DNA from: a bacterium
GTDB lineage: Bacteria > Krumholzibacteriota > Krumholzibacteriia > Krumholzibacteriales > Krumholzibacteriaceae
Direction of reading: 5' to 3'
NCBI GenBank assembly: GCA_020350885.1
Contig: CP070727.1
Coordinates: forward strand, 1,307,049 to 1,371,048
Length of the DNA stretch: 64,000 bases
A program made the position numbers and the translations under genes. The notes below the pieces were generated by a model. That model did not search any database. It was given only the letters and a program-made list of their open reading frames with translations, and was not told where the DNA came from. Positions 8,533-18,200 of this stretch are shown piece by piece (position 1 is the stretch's first letter; each line of letters starts with the position of its first letter).

Positions 8533-8561
8533 AGTATACATGCTATTATACGTAAGGTCAA
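8533..8561 (-). promoter_or_regulatory. Promoter for the TPR sigma-54 activator
   Basis: Read leftward, TTGACC (8556-8561) is separated by 17 bases from TATACT (8533-8538), a good sigma-70-type promoter about 60 bases before the start at 8474. The regulator itself therefore appears to be transcribed by the housekeeping polymerase. Confidence 0.6.
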
Positions 8562-8653
8562 TACTAGAAGATAGGAACAAAGGGGGAGATAGAATCAATA
8601 TCTGATAAAAATTGTAAGTATCTAAACTGAAACCGATTATGAATACTTTCTTA

Positions 8654-8758
8654 TTGAAAGTGGACGGTATTTTATGGTATAATTAGTTTGTTAAAATCCG
8701 GCATGCGATGAAAAGGGATGGGGGTCAACGTACACTGCTTTACATCATCCCCTTTTTA
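8654..8758 (+). ncRNA. Candidate small RNA: strong promoter followed by terminator-like hairpin
   Basis: TTGAAA (8654-8659), an 18-base spacer and an extended -10 TGGTATAAT (TATAAT at 8678-8683) make one of the best promoters in the window. About 20-25 bases after the expected start, a hairpin with arms AAAAGGGATG (8711-8720) and CATCCCCTTTT (8746-8756, one bulged C) ends in a T-run. The transcript would be roughly 70 bases. A 37-codon open frame (8708-8821) begins with an ATG but has no ribosome site; it contains a hydrophobic LLYIIPFLFSCC stretch and could be a leaderless peptide. The rest of the 8562-8919 gap shows nothing recognisable. Confidence 0.42.
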
Positions 8759-8919
8759 TTTAGCTGCTGCACGAAATTTCCAGGCGATCCCTTCCGAAGT
8801 GTCGCAGGGGATTGGAGATAGGGGCCTGTAGGAATCCTGCGGGTATTCAATCTTCAAATGGAGTTCTCCGGAAGGGATCGTTTTTCGTTCTCGTCAAGAA
8901 GTGAATCTCGGCAGAATCC

Positions 8920-10494
8920 TCATTCGTCCACGAGCTCCTCGGTAAGTCCCCTGCTCCGCCGCCACCGTTGCCATACACCGAAAACTACGAAGATCGCCGT
9001 GAAGCAGAGGTACCCGAAAGCGAATGTGCCGCCGACGTTCCAGCCGACCATCCCGAGTGTTTCGTTTCCGACGAACTGAAACGTGTGGATCACACCGAAG
9101 AAGGAGAGGATCGATGCGGCCAGGGACCAAAAGGCGGCCTTGAGGAAGTCGCGTTCGATGAGGAAGACACTGATTGCGGCCAGGATCATCGAGGTAAAGA
9201 TAAAGCCCTGCTCGAGGGCCACGATACCGAGGAAGCCGTTTATGGGCACACCTTTCGCCGCCTGATCGGTTATGGTCACCCCCGCCCCCATGTATCCCTG
9301 TTTGAGGAGGTTGATTCCCCAGGCGGCGAACGACGGGAAGAGACCGACGACTACCGCCGGTGCGTGCGCCCGGGGTGTCGCCTGGTAGGCCTGGGCCGAG
9401 ATGACGATCCCGATCCAGAGAACAATAGCGATACCCGCCTCCATCGGAACGATTGTGTTGATGAGCCTGACGCAGCCGAAGAGTGCGACGATCACAAAGA
9501 AGAAGCCGTTGAGTATCGAATACCCGGTTCTTGCACCGAGGCCTTTCCAGCCCGGATGACCGATGTACATCGTCGTCGGGAAGCACGAGCCGAAGAAGGA
9601 TGCCAGGAGTGTGCCTAACCCGTCGACCGCCAATGATGGTACCGTCTCGTATCGGTCCCCCGCCGCCTCGGCACTCTCGAGGTTCTGAAGCGAGCCGAGT
9701 ACATTGAAGAGGGCCATTGGGATTATGATCGAGAAATAACGGAAAAGGTAGGGACTCCTGATCACCTCGAAGAGCGCGATCCCGGAGAACCGCGGCGGAT
9801 TGAATCCCATCTCCGAAGCCGCTTCCTTGACGGCGCCGACATCCATGATCCCGAATGACCATGCCAGGATTGTGCCCGCAACGATGGCGACCATCCCACC
9901 GGGGACGCCGAATGGAAATCGGATCTTCGAAAAGTACTGTATCAGTATGATCGCCAGTGGAAGCATTGCGATGAGCGGCTTCTCGAACGTCTGGAATGCG
10001 AAGTCCATCGATATGAATGTGATGGCGATGCCGGCGAGCGTAGCCAGCAGTGCCGCCCGCGGCGTGATCCGCCGCAGGATATCGACCACGAATGCGCCGC
10101 CGAACTCGATTACACCGCTCCCGAAGCAGGCCAGGAGCCCAACCTTCCATGCCATCTCGTAGCTGCCGGTCTGCCGGTAGACGGGCCCCATGATGAAGAT
10201 CAGGTATGCAAAGAGACTCACCGTATTGATACCATAGGGAAGGGCCGTGACATCGCGCCGTCCCTCCCGCATGGCGAGACGGCGTGCCTGCCAGGAATAG
10301 AAGAGGTTGCCGAAGACCACGGAGAGTGCGGCACCGGGAAGGATCCTCGAGAAGACGAAGGCGGCCGGAATCCCCGCCAGGGCCGGGCACAGGGTGGCTA
10401 TCAGCAGGAATTGTATGAGGTTGTCTATAGCAAGCCCGAAGAAACCGTCTATATCACGTTTAACGATCCATGGATAATGCGTCTTTTCACCCAC
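8920..10494 (-). CDS. NCS2-type xanthine/uracil permease family protein
   Basis: A 524-residue inner-membrane transporter with about 12-14 hydrophobic segments. The stretches RDVTALPYGINTVS, FNVLGSLQNLESAEAAGDRY and FGSCFPTTMYIGHPGWKGLGAR mark a purine/pyrimidine-type permease (NCS2, sulfate-permease-like fold) of a group whose substrate is not established. The start is GTG at 10494, 9 bases after AGGAGG. It is divergent from the lipoprotein gene at 10732, and the 237-base gap between them must hold both promoters. No nucleobase catabolism gene lies nearby to suggest a substrate. Confidence 0.8.
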   Translation of the reverse strand: MGEKTHYPWIVKRDIDGFFGLAIDNLIQFLLIATLCPALAGIPAAFVFSRILPGAALSVVFGNLFYSWQARRLAMREGRRDVTALPYGINTVSLFAYLIFIMGPVYRQTGSYEMAWKVGLLACFGSGVIEFGGAFVVDILRRITPRAALLATLAGIAITFISMDFAFQTFEKPLIAMLPLAIILIQYFSKIRFPFGVPGGMVAIVAGTILAWSFGIMDVGAVKEAASEMGFNPPRFSGIALFEVIRSPYLFRYFSIIIPMALFNVLGSLQNLESAEAAGDRYETVPSLAVDGLGTLLASFFGSCFPTTMYIGHPGWKGLGARTGYSILNGFFFVIVALFGCVRLINTIVPMEAGIAIVLWIGIVISAQAYQATPRAHAPAVVVGLFPSFAAWGINLLKQGYMGAGVTITDQAAKGVPINGFLGIVALEQGFIFTSMILAAISVFLIERDFLKAAFWSLAASILSFFGVIHTFQFVGNETLGMVGWNVGGTFAFGYLCFTAIFVVFGVWQRWRRSRGLTEELVDE

Positions 10495-10731
10495 CGTGAA
10501 GAAACCTCCTCGAAGGGGCTATCAAGAACCATACGGTAGCAGATGCACCAGAGCTTTTCCAGTGAGAATAGCAGGCAAATCACGGCCGGAAGGCCGTACC
10601 CGCTTTCGGGGCCAGGGTTCCTTTGGCGGTTGCTTCGAGCGTTTCCCCCATTGACTCGGTCGATGCTTTCACCTAGCATATGTGCGATATCGGCGAACAG
10701 TACCATGTGTCCCAGTGCGAAGGAGATGAGG

Positions 10732-12024
10732 ATGAAAGTGCCGACAGTCATCCGGGCATGCTTCTCGGTGGTAATCGCATTCACTGTAATCCTTCTGATG
10801 CCGGCCTGTGAAGAGGATCCGACGAAATCCGGTCTGCCCCCCCAGCGTATAGAAATCGAATCGGGTAACAACCAGATCGATCGCATCACCGCACACCTTC
10901 CCGAGCCCCTCGTTGTCAAGGTGAGCAACCAGATCGGTGATCCCATGATGGGTATAATGGTCACCTTCAGTACGGATGACCTCAATGCTGAGGTGAATCC
11001 ACCGGAAGCAGCCACCGATGCCTCCGGACTCGCTTCGTGCCAGTTCAGATTGGGCACGGAGCCAGGGGAACAGCATGTGAAAGCCCTCATTGCCGAGGAC
11101 AGCACGACATTTACCATCACCGCGGAAGATTTCGATTGCCCCGAGGAGGAACCGAGTGGATTTACCCTCTGGCCGGAGAATCATATCTATATCACGACGA
11201 GCCACTCCTCGCTGCTCCATGGGACCGGCTCCGTCGTTATCGATTACGATCCCGGATCGGGCGCTATCGTAGAGGTGCTCGAGACGACGAAATTGCTCAT
11301 CGATATATCCTTCTCTCCACGGGGTGAAATGTATGTGACGACCGATCTGGAGGTCTTCAAGGTCGATCACGGTACAAAAGCCCTAGAGGAGGAGGCGTTC
11401 GGCACCTATCCCGCCGCAGGGCCGGTGGAGCTCAAACCGAACACCGGGGGTATCCTATCAGGTGTCTCGGTCAACGGGCCCTTCTTTGTCGACTGTCCAT
11501 CCACCGGCATCGTTCAGATCTCGCTACCGGTAAGCCTGCAGTATGTCCTGCCCGAGAACCTCGCCGAGCACCCGGTTACACGGCACCTCTACCTCATTAC
11601 GGGGCAGGGCCCCCCGACCTTTCTCATCTACCGGATGCCCTGGGACGGACGGTTCCATGCCTCCTTCCTCATCCTGCATACCTCAATAACGGGTGTGCGC
11701 CAGGCATTCCCGAAGGGTATGTGCATCGACTCGACGGGGACGAAATACATCACCGTGAGCGGCGACGACACCTACCAGCGTATCGTTAAGGTATCGTACG
11801 ACGGCACCGTCGATGACGAATTCATTGATCTCTTCGCAATCGGTGGAAACGCGAGATGGGGGGATATCGCCTACCTGACAGGGAAGCTCTACCTCATCGA
11901 TACACTGAACGACCGCCTCGGCGTCTTCACCGACACCGGCGAACTCGATAAGTTCGTCGAGGACAAGGCCTTCTCGACCGTCTCGAGCACGGACGAACGT
12001 TACGGCATCGATGCGATACCGTAA
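10732..12024 (+). CDS. Secreted lipoprotein with Ig-like (Big_1-type) domain and propeller-like C-terminus
   Basis: A 430-residue lipoprotein. The signal peptide ends in the lipobox LMPAC, so Cys at about residue 24 should be lipidated. Residues about 45-115 form an Ig-like domain of the Big_1/invasin kind, with the DPMMGIMVTFSTDDLNAEV and AATDASGLASCQF patterns. The rest contains repeated beta-strand units (SPRGEMYVTTD, DSTGTKYITVSGDD, LTGKLYLIDTLNDRLGVF) like an SMP-30/NHL-type propeller. No catalytic motif is evident. The start at 10732 is fixed by AAGGAG 6 bases upstream; the longer in-frame extension is not plausible. It is probably anchored at the cell surface or in the periplasm. Confidence 0.72.
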   Translation: MKVPTVIRACFSVVIAFTVILLMPACEEDPTKSGLPPQRIEIESGNNQIDRITAHLPEPLVVKVSNQIGDPMMGIMVTFSTDDLNAEVNPPEAATDASGLASCQFRLGTEPGEQHVKALIAEDSTTFTITAEDFDCPEEEPSGFTLWPENHIYITTSHSSLLHGTGSVVIDYDPGSGAIVEVLETTKLLIDISFSPRGEMYVTTDLEVFKVDHGTKALEEEAFGTYPAAGPVELKPNTGGILSGVSVNGPFFVDCPSTGIVQISLPVSLQYVLPENLAEHPVTRHLYLITGQGPPTFLIYRMPWDGRFHASFLILHTSITGVRQAFPKGMCIDSTGTKYITVSGDDTYQRIVKVSYDGTVDDEFIDLFAIGGNARWGDIAYLTGKLYLIDTLNDRLGVFTDTGELDKFVEDKAFSTVSSTDERYGIDAIP

Positions 12025-12027
12025 CGC

Positions 12028-14055
12028 CTACTGTTTCAGATACCGGTCCATCCAGTCGATGAACTGCTCGTAGTAGAATACGATATTCTGCGGTTTCAGG
12101 ATCCAGTGCCCCTCATCCGGAAAATAGAGGAGCTTCGAGGGAACACCCCGGCGCTGGAGCGCCGTGAACATCTGCAATCCCTCACCGATGGGGACCCGGA
12201 AATCATGCTCGCCGTGCACCACCATACACGGCGTTTCGAAACGGTGTGCCAACCTGTGTGGGCTCCACTTCTCATACCCCTCGGGATTTTCATAGGGGGT
12301 TCCGGCGAACTCCCATTCGGTGAACCAGAGCTCCTCGGTGACACCGTACTTGCTCATGAGATTGAAAGCCCCCGCCATCGAGACAAGGCAGGCGAACCGG
12401 TCGGTATTACCGGCGATCCAGTTGATCATGTAGCCGCCGTACGAGGCCCCGGCGGCACCGATGCGCCCGGCATCTACGTAAGGAAGGGATGTGAGGTACT
12501 CGAAGCCTTTCATGATATCCTCGTAGCACCTGCCGCCCCAGTCCTGGCTGATCGCATCGACGAACTTCTGACCGAAACCGTCGCTCCCGTGGAAGTTCGG
12601 GATGAAGATCACGTAGCCTGCTGAGGCAAAGGTCTGGGCGTTCCAGTTTGTATACCATGAATCGATGAAGGCGATCTGCGGTCCCCCATGGATCAGCATG
12701 ATCGCCGGCCACCTGTGTGAGGGATCGAAGCCGGGAGGCTTTATGAGAAACGCTTGAATCGTCGCTCCTTCCGCACCCTCGTACCGTACATCCTCTGCCG
12801 AATGAAGGGTAAGGGTGGAAAGAACTTCCTGGTTGAATGCGGTCAGGCGCCGGAGCCCCTTGCCGTTTGTAGAGATGGTCCAGATGGAATGGGGGAAATC
12901 GAAACTCCTCCGCATGAAGACCAACCGCTCGCCGTCGGGCGACACCTGTGGTGAGGAGTTGTTGGCGGATGCCAGGATCTTCGTGATTCCACCCTTCCCG
13001 GGATCGAGGGAGAAGAGCCCCTTATGTCCGTCGTCACCGGCAGTGAAGTAGATCTTTCTCGAATCGGGCGACCAGGAAAACTCGGAAACCCAGCGGTCGA
13101 AACCGGTGGTGACCTCCCGGTGCTCGCCCGTATGGCGGTCATAGAGCATCAGCCGCCACCGGTCCGATTCAAAGCCCGGACGCTCCTGGGCACGGTAGGC
13201 GATGTAGCGTCCGTCGGGACTGTAAGAGGGGCTTTCATCGGCGGCTTCGTTCCCGGTGAGTTTGCGCCTGGTGCCGGAGCGAGTATCGATGAGAAAGAGG
13301 TCCGTGTTCGTGGAGATAGCCTCTTCCTCTACGACCTTGGAAACGCAGCATATCTCCTCCCCCTGCGGTGAGAATGCATAGTCGCCGGAGCCGCCCCAGG
13401 GAAACGGCGGATAGTCGTTTTCCTCCATGGGGGTGAGATCACGTACCTCCTCGGTCTCGAGATCGACCACGAACAGGTGATTCCGCATTCCATTCTTCCA
13501 TCGGTCCCAGTGCCGGTACAGAAGTTGATCTATCACCTTTGCCTTCACCTGATTGGATTCACGCTCCTCTGTACGGGCCGCATTACAGGAATCGCCCGGA
13601 CAATCGGGATACACGAAGGAATAAAACGCTATCCGATCACCCGCCGGCGACCAGGTGGGATCGTGGGCACCGGTGGAGATATCGGTGAGACGCACGGCCT
13701 CACCCCCATCTGTGCGGATGATCCAGATCTGCGGTGAGCCTCCCCTGGTCGAGATGAACGCAATACGCCCGCCGTCCGGCGACCAGCGGGGATGGTAATC
13801 CGCTCCACCGCTTCGGGTGAGCCGGACCGGTTCGCCCCCCCTGAGCGGAACGAGCCATATATCCGTATCACTCCGGTTCGCCTCCAGATCCGGCAGGGAG
13901 ACCGTAAAGGCCACCCATTTTCCGTTCGGGGAGATCTGGGGATCGGTGCATCTCGTCATTCGAACGAACCGGTCAACGGTCAACACCTCCTCGGCCCCAC
14001 AGACGGAGGCAACGAGAACGAGCAGACAGCACGACATCATGACCCTGCGTATCAT
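12028..14055 (-). CDS. S9 family serine peptidase (prolyl oligopeptidase / acylaminoacyl peptidase type), exported
   Basis: A 675-residue exported peptidase. A signal peptide (CCLLVLVASVCGA) precedes a beta-propeller built from repeated WSPDG-type blades (TolB-like, about residues 25-400), followed by an alpha/beta-hydrolase domain. The likely triad is S538 (GASYGG), D618 (HGEHDF) and H650 (DEGHW). Such enzymes trim short peptides; the propeller limits access to the active site. The start at 14055 follows GGGAGG by 6 bases and lies in front of the signal peptide; an earlier in-frame codon at 14097 would precede it with a non-signal stretch. It converges on the lipoprotein gene with only 3 bases between the stops. 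Confidence 0.9.
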   Translation of the reverse strand: MIRRVMMSCCLLVLVASVCGAEEVLTVDRFVRMTRCTDPQISPNGKWVAFTVSLPDLEANRSDTDIWLVPLRGGEPVRLTRSGGADYHPRWSPDGGRIAFISTRGGSPQIWIIRTDGGEAVRLTDISTGAHDPTWSPAGDRIAFYSFVYPDCPGDSCNAARTEERESNQVKAKVIDQLLYRHWDRWKNGMRNHLFVVDLETEEVRDLTPMEENDYPPFPWGGSGDYAFSPQGEEICCVSKVVEEEAISTNTDLFLIDTRSGTRRKLTGNEAADESPSYSPDGRYIAYRAQERPGFESDRWRLMLYDRHTGEHREVTTGFDRWVSEFSWSPDSRKIYFTAGDDGHKGLFSLDPGKGGITKILASANNSSPQVSPDGERLVFMRRSFDFPHSIWTISTNGKGLRRLTAFNQEVLSTLTLHSAEDVRYEGAEGATIQAFLIKPPGFDPSHRWPAIMLIHGGPQIAFIDSWYTNWNAQTFASAGYVIFIPNFHGSDGFGQKFVDAISQDWGGRCYEDIMKGFEYLTSLPYVDAGRIGAAGASYGGYMINWIAGNTDRFACLVSMAGAFNLMSKYGVTEELWFTEWEFAGTPYENPEGYEKWSPHRLAHRFETPCMVVHGEHDFRVPIGEGLQMFTALQRRGVPSKLLYFPDEGHWILKPQNIVFYYEQFIDWMDRYLKQ

Positions 14056-14121
14056 ACGAAACCTCCCTGCTGTATTACACAACCTCTGATAGTACAATCG
14101 ATTAAGTCATTGTTCGTGTAT

Positions 14122-14147
14122 AAAAAAAAGCCCGGTATACCGAGCTT
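14122..14147 (-). terminator. Rho-independent terminator after the STAS genes
   Basis: Read leftward, AAGCTCGG, loop TATA and CCGGGCTT form an 8-bp stem (one T-G pair) followed directly by eight T. It ends transcription of the two STAS genes before the S9 peptidase starts at 14055. Confidence 0.8.
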
Positions 14148-14240
14148 CTGATCGTCTATTTCTCTGCCGGCCCTCTCTCGGGCGTTACGTGTAATATCCA
14201 TTCGAGCGGATACATTCGAAGCGAGGTATCGGCTGCTTTC

Positions 14241-14582
14241 TCACTTTTTCAGGCTTTCCAGAGCCTCCTGCTCCGACCCGAAGACATCGAAGATCAGGTT
14301 CAATCTGGTAACCTGGAGAATACCGAGCACTCTGTCATTCGGATTACAGATCTTGATTACACCGCCCTCCTTGGCATAGCGCGATCGAGCCGAGACGAGG
14401 ATACCGAGGCCGGTACTGGAAATCCACCTGACCTTCGCCAGATTGATGACGAGATCCAGCTTCCTATCCTTTGCGAGCTCGGATACGATGTCGACAAGCT
14501 GCATATTATCGGGACCACCGTACATCTCTCCGGAAAGGTCTAGTATCGTTGCCCCATCAACCTCTCGCTTCTTGATCTTCAT
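14241..14582 (-). CDS. STAS domain anti-sigma factor antagonist
   Basis: A 113-residue single-domain protein of the SpoIIAA/RsbV family. The core SEMYGGPDNMQLVDIV and WISSTGLGILVSA correspond to the STAS fold, and the Ser/Thr run SST immediately before G is where a partner kinase would phosphorylate. The family regulates sigma factors or other outputs by partner switching. A good GGGAAGAAGG site precedes the ATG. It is the second gene of a pair with a close paralogue 47 bases upstream. No RsbW-type kinase or PP2C phosphatase is encoded nearby, so its partners must lie elsewhere. Confidence 0.85.
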   Translation of the reverse strand: MKIKKREVDGATILDLSGEMYGGPDNMQLVDIVSELAKDRKLDLVINLAKVRWISSTGLGILVSARSRYAKEGGVIKICNPNDRVLGILQVTRLNLIFDVFGSEQEALESLKK

Positions 14583-14629
14583 ACCTTCTTCCCTCTCCTA
14601 AGTTGCCTAACCAATTCTGGATATTCTAA

Positions 14630-14971
14630 CTAAAAGCTGTCTATGACGTCTTGTTCATCCTCGTAAACCTCGAAGACTTCGGGAATGAGCCCGCATGTCT
14701 TAAGAACCGTCTCCACCCGGTCCGAAACACCGAGAAGCTTGAGATATGCTTCTTCTCTCTTCGCTGATGCGTACGTCGCAATGAGTACCCCGGCGCCGAG
14801 AGAGTTTAACCACTTGACGTTCTTCATGTTGAGGACGAATTTTCTCTGCCCTTTCTCCAGGTTTTCCTTGATAACCTCTTGAATCTGCTGGGATTTCGGT
14901 CCTCCGTCAATCTGGCCTGTAAGGTCGAGTACCATCACACCGCCACTGTCACGGCTCGTGATGTTCAGCAT
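14630..14971 (-). CDS. STAS domain protein, paralogue lacking the usual phospho-acceptor
   Basis: A 113-residue STAS protein, same length and architecture as the gene downstream (IDGGPKSQQIQ, then WLNSLGAGVLIATYA). Where SpoIIAA-type proteins have a phosphorylatable Ser or Thr just before Gly, this one reads NSLG, with Leu at that position and Ser one earlier. It may therefore act as a constitutive antagonist or be controlled differently. The start is supported by GAGGAG 6 bases before the ATG. It is divergent from the hybrid kinase gene at 15267, with 295 bases between them. Confidence 0.82.
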   Translation of the reverse strand: MLNITSRDSGGVMVLDLTGQIDGGPKSQQIQEVIKENLEKGQRKFVLNMKNVKWLNSLGAGVLIATYASAKREEAYLKLLGVSDRVETVLKTCGLIPEVFEVYEDEQDVIDSF

Positions 14972-15266
14972 ACCGGACTCCTCTCTTTGACTCTACCGAT
15001 TACGATTGATTCTGCTGCAATAATAATAAAATCTCTCCGGCATACAAACAAACGGAAAATCACTTGCGCCGGTATCGTAGCACTCAACCTATTGCCTGTC
15101 AAGAGATGTGAGCGCGCTTCGCCGGTATAAATGAATTAACCTGGATATCGGGTTACCACTGACGGTTGCCAGCTTATTGTTGAATTCGATGTGTATTTCC
15201 AGTAGTCTTATACAGAGGTGACTCCTACGCTTACCCCCTTCTCCTATCCTCGGTGGCACGGCACAC

Positions 15267-18200
15267 ATGGCCCAGAAGAAGAGGCATAAGAAGAGCGAGC
15301 TCGATGCCTTCCTCGAAATGGCCAAGGGTGTAACCGAAGCCGCATCCATATCGGCCAAGTGGTTGCATATCAGCAAGTTTATCTCACATTCATTTGAGGC
15401 CGTGCTGGTCGCTGCCTTTCGAAGGGACGAGGCGGGAACGACCACTCTCGAGCATTGGCGGGCACCGAATGGCCTGACTGTGGCGACTATACCAAAGGAT
15501 GACATCGCCGGCATCGTCGATACGACAATCGAGAAAGGCTCGGCTGTTTCACGCCTCCTTCACACGCCCGAACCGCTCAGGATCATCTGCCTGCCGGCCA
15601 GGTGTCTCGATAGGGAGACGATCGTCATGATGGTCGGGCACAGACAGACGAAGGCGATCCCAAAACATCCGGCAGGCGTCTACGAGGCGGTTGCCGGCTT
15701 CATCGGAAACACCCTGATCAGGGAAGAATCGCAAAAGCAGCTAAGACGGTACCACCGCAAGCTAGAGCAACTCGTGGAGGAGAGAGCCGGGGAGCTCACG
15801 GATACACTCGAGAGAATGAAAAAAGAGATAGAGGAGCGGGAGGAAACGGAGCAAAAACTGAAGGAATCGTACGAGCGCTACGAGGCGATCTTTGATGCGG
15901 CGCAAGAAGGTATCATTATTCATGATAAGGATACAGGCGCCATCCTGAACGTGAACAAACGGTTCTGCGAGATGACGGGGTACGGCCCCGAGGAGGTCAA
16001 CAGCATCGATCTCAATGATATCAGCTCCGGGGAAGGGCAATATACCGGTGAAGAAGCCATGCGATGGGTCATGAAGGCCGCAGCCGGGGAACCGCAGTTT
16101 CTCGAGTGGCACGCGCGAAACAAGGCTGGTGTTCCGTTCTGGATCGAGATGCATATTCAGTCCGTGCAAATCGGAGACAGGGAGTACCTCGTATCCATTG
16201 GCAGGGATATCACGAAACGGAAAGCCGCCGAAAAGGAGCTGAAAGAGAGCAGGCGGGCACTTCAGACACTGATGGGAAACCTTCCCGGCATGGCCTATCG
16301 TTGCCGAAACGACCGATCCTGGACCATGGAATTCATCAGCGAGGGATGCATCCCGCTCACCGGGTACCGGCCCGAGGAACTCATAGAAAACAAATCAATC
16401 GCCTATGCCGATCTGATACACCCGGAGGACCAGGAGTACGTCTGGGACAGTGTCCAGCAGGCACTGGGCAAGAAACAGCCGTTCCAGCTCGTCTACCGGA
16501 TAACACCCCAAACGGGGAGTGACAAATGGCTGTGGGAAAAAGGGCGGGGAGTTTTCTCGGAATCAGGCGAACTCGAGGCACTCGAAGGTTTCATTACCGA
16601 CATAACGGAACGCGTGGAGGCCGAGGAGGAGCTTCGCAAGAGCGAGGAACGCCTGGCGCTCGCGCTGAAGGCGACACGTGACGGCCTCTGGGACTGGAAC
16701 GTGAAGACGGGGGAGGTTTTTTTCAGCCCTAGCTACTACACGATGCTGGGCTACGATCCGTTCGAGCTTCCGCCCTCCTACGAGACCTGGGCAAACCTCC
16801 TCCACCCCGACGACCGTGAGGCTACCGAGAAGCATGTCGGTGATGCATTGCGGCTCGAACGCCCGAATTTCCGCGTCGAGTTCCGTCTCAGAACAAAATC
16901 GGGAGACTACAGATGGATCCTCGGACGGGGCGAGGTGGTCGAACGGAATGAGGAAGGTAGAACGGTACGTATGATCGGTACCCACCAGGATATCGATGAA
17001 CGGAAAAAGGCCGAGGCGGCCCTCCATCAGGAACAGGCAAGGTTCAGCACGGTTATCGAGCAATCACCGCTTGGGATCTCCCTGATCGATGAGGAAGGCA
17101 AGAATCTGTACGTCAATCCGAAGTTCACCGAGATCTTCGGCTACAGGCTCGACGACGTTCCGACCAGCCAGACCTGGTTCGATAGGGCCTTTCCGGACGA
17201 GACACTCAGGCGGGAGGTCACCGCGGCCTGGGAAGAGGACTTCTCGACGCAGACCCACGACATGATTCCATTCCGCACCTACGCTATCACATGCAAGGAC
17301 GGATCGCAAAAGACGATCGAATTCCGCGGGGCAAGGCTGGAAACAGGTCACAGGCTCGTCATGTACGAGGATATCACGGCACGGAAACAGCTCGAGGCGC
17401 AGTTTCAGCAGGCACAGAAGATGGAAGCCATCGGCACGCTTGCAGGTGGCATCGCACACGATTTCAACAACCTGCTCATGGCCATCCAGGGCCATGTCTC
17501 GATGATCATGGCCGGTGCCAATCCGGCAAGCCCTCACTATGAGGATCTCTCGGGGATCGAAGAAGTCGTCAGGAGCGCCGTCAATCTCACCAGACAGCTT
17601 CTCGGCTTCGCACGGGGTGGCAAGTACGAACCAAAACCGCTCGATCCGAACGACCTCGTATCCAGAAGTTCCGAGATGTTCGGCCGTACGAAACGGGAGT
17701 TAGATGTCCAGCGGAAGCTGGCAGAAGATGTATGGGCGATCGTTGCAGACGAGGGTCAAATCGAGCAGGTTCTCTTGAACCTCTACGTAAACGCCTGGCA
17801 GGCGATGCCCGACGGAGGAACGGTCTACCTCCAGACCGAGAACGTGATGCTTAACGAGCAGTTCGTAAATCCTTTCGGTACAGCACCGGGTAACTATGTA
17901 AGGATCTCTGTGGCGGATACGGGTATCGGTATCGACGAAACCGTCAAGGCAAGGATCTTCGAGCCGTTCTTCACGACCAAGGACATGGGCGGTGGTGCGG
18001 GATTGGGCCTCGCCGCAGCGTACGGGATTATCAAGAATCACAAGGGGATCATTAATGTCTACAGTGAAAAAAACAAGGGAGCGGTATTCAATATCTACCT
18101 GCCCGCATCCGAAACTCCCGTCATGCGTGAAAGGAAGATGCCGGAAGAGCTCCGGAAGGGAAGCGGTACGGTGCTCCTCGTGGACGATGAGGAGATGATT

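Noticed and set aside
8894..10390. 498-codon alternative frame overlapping the NCS2 permease
   Set aside because: Charged, Arg/His-rich translation with no membrane pattern; the permease frame is clearly real.
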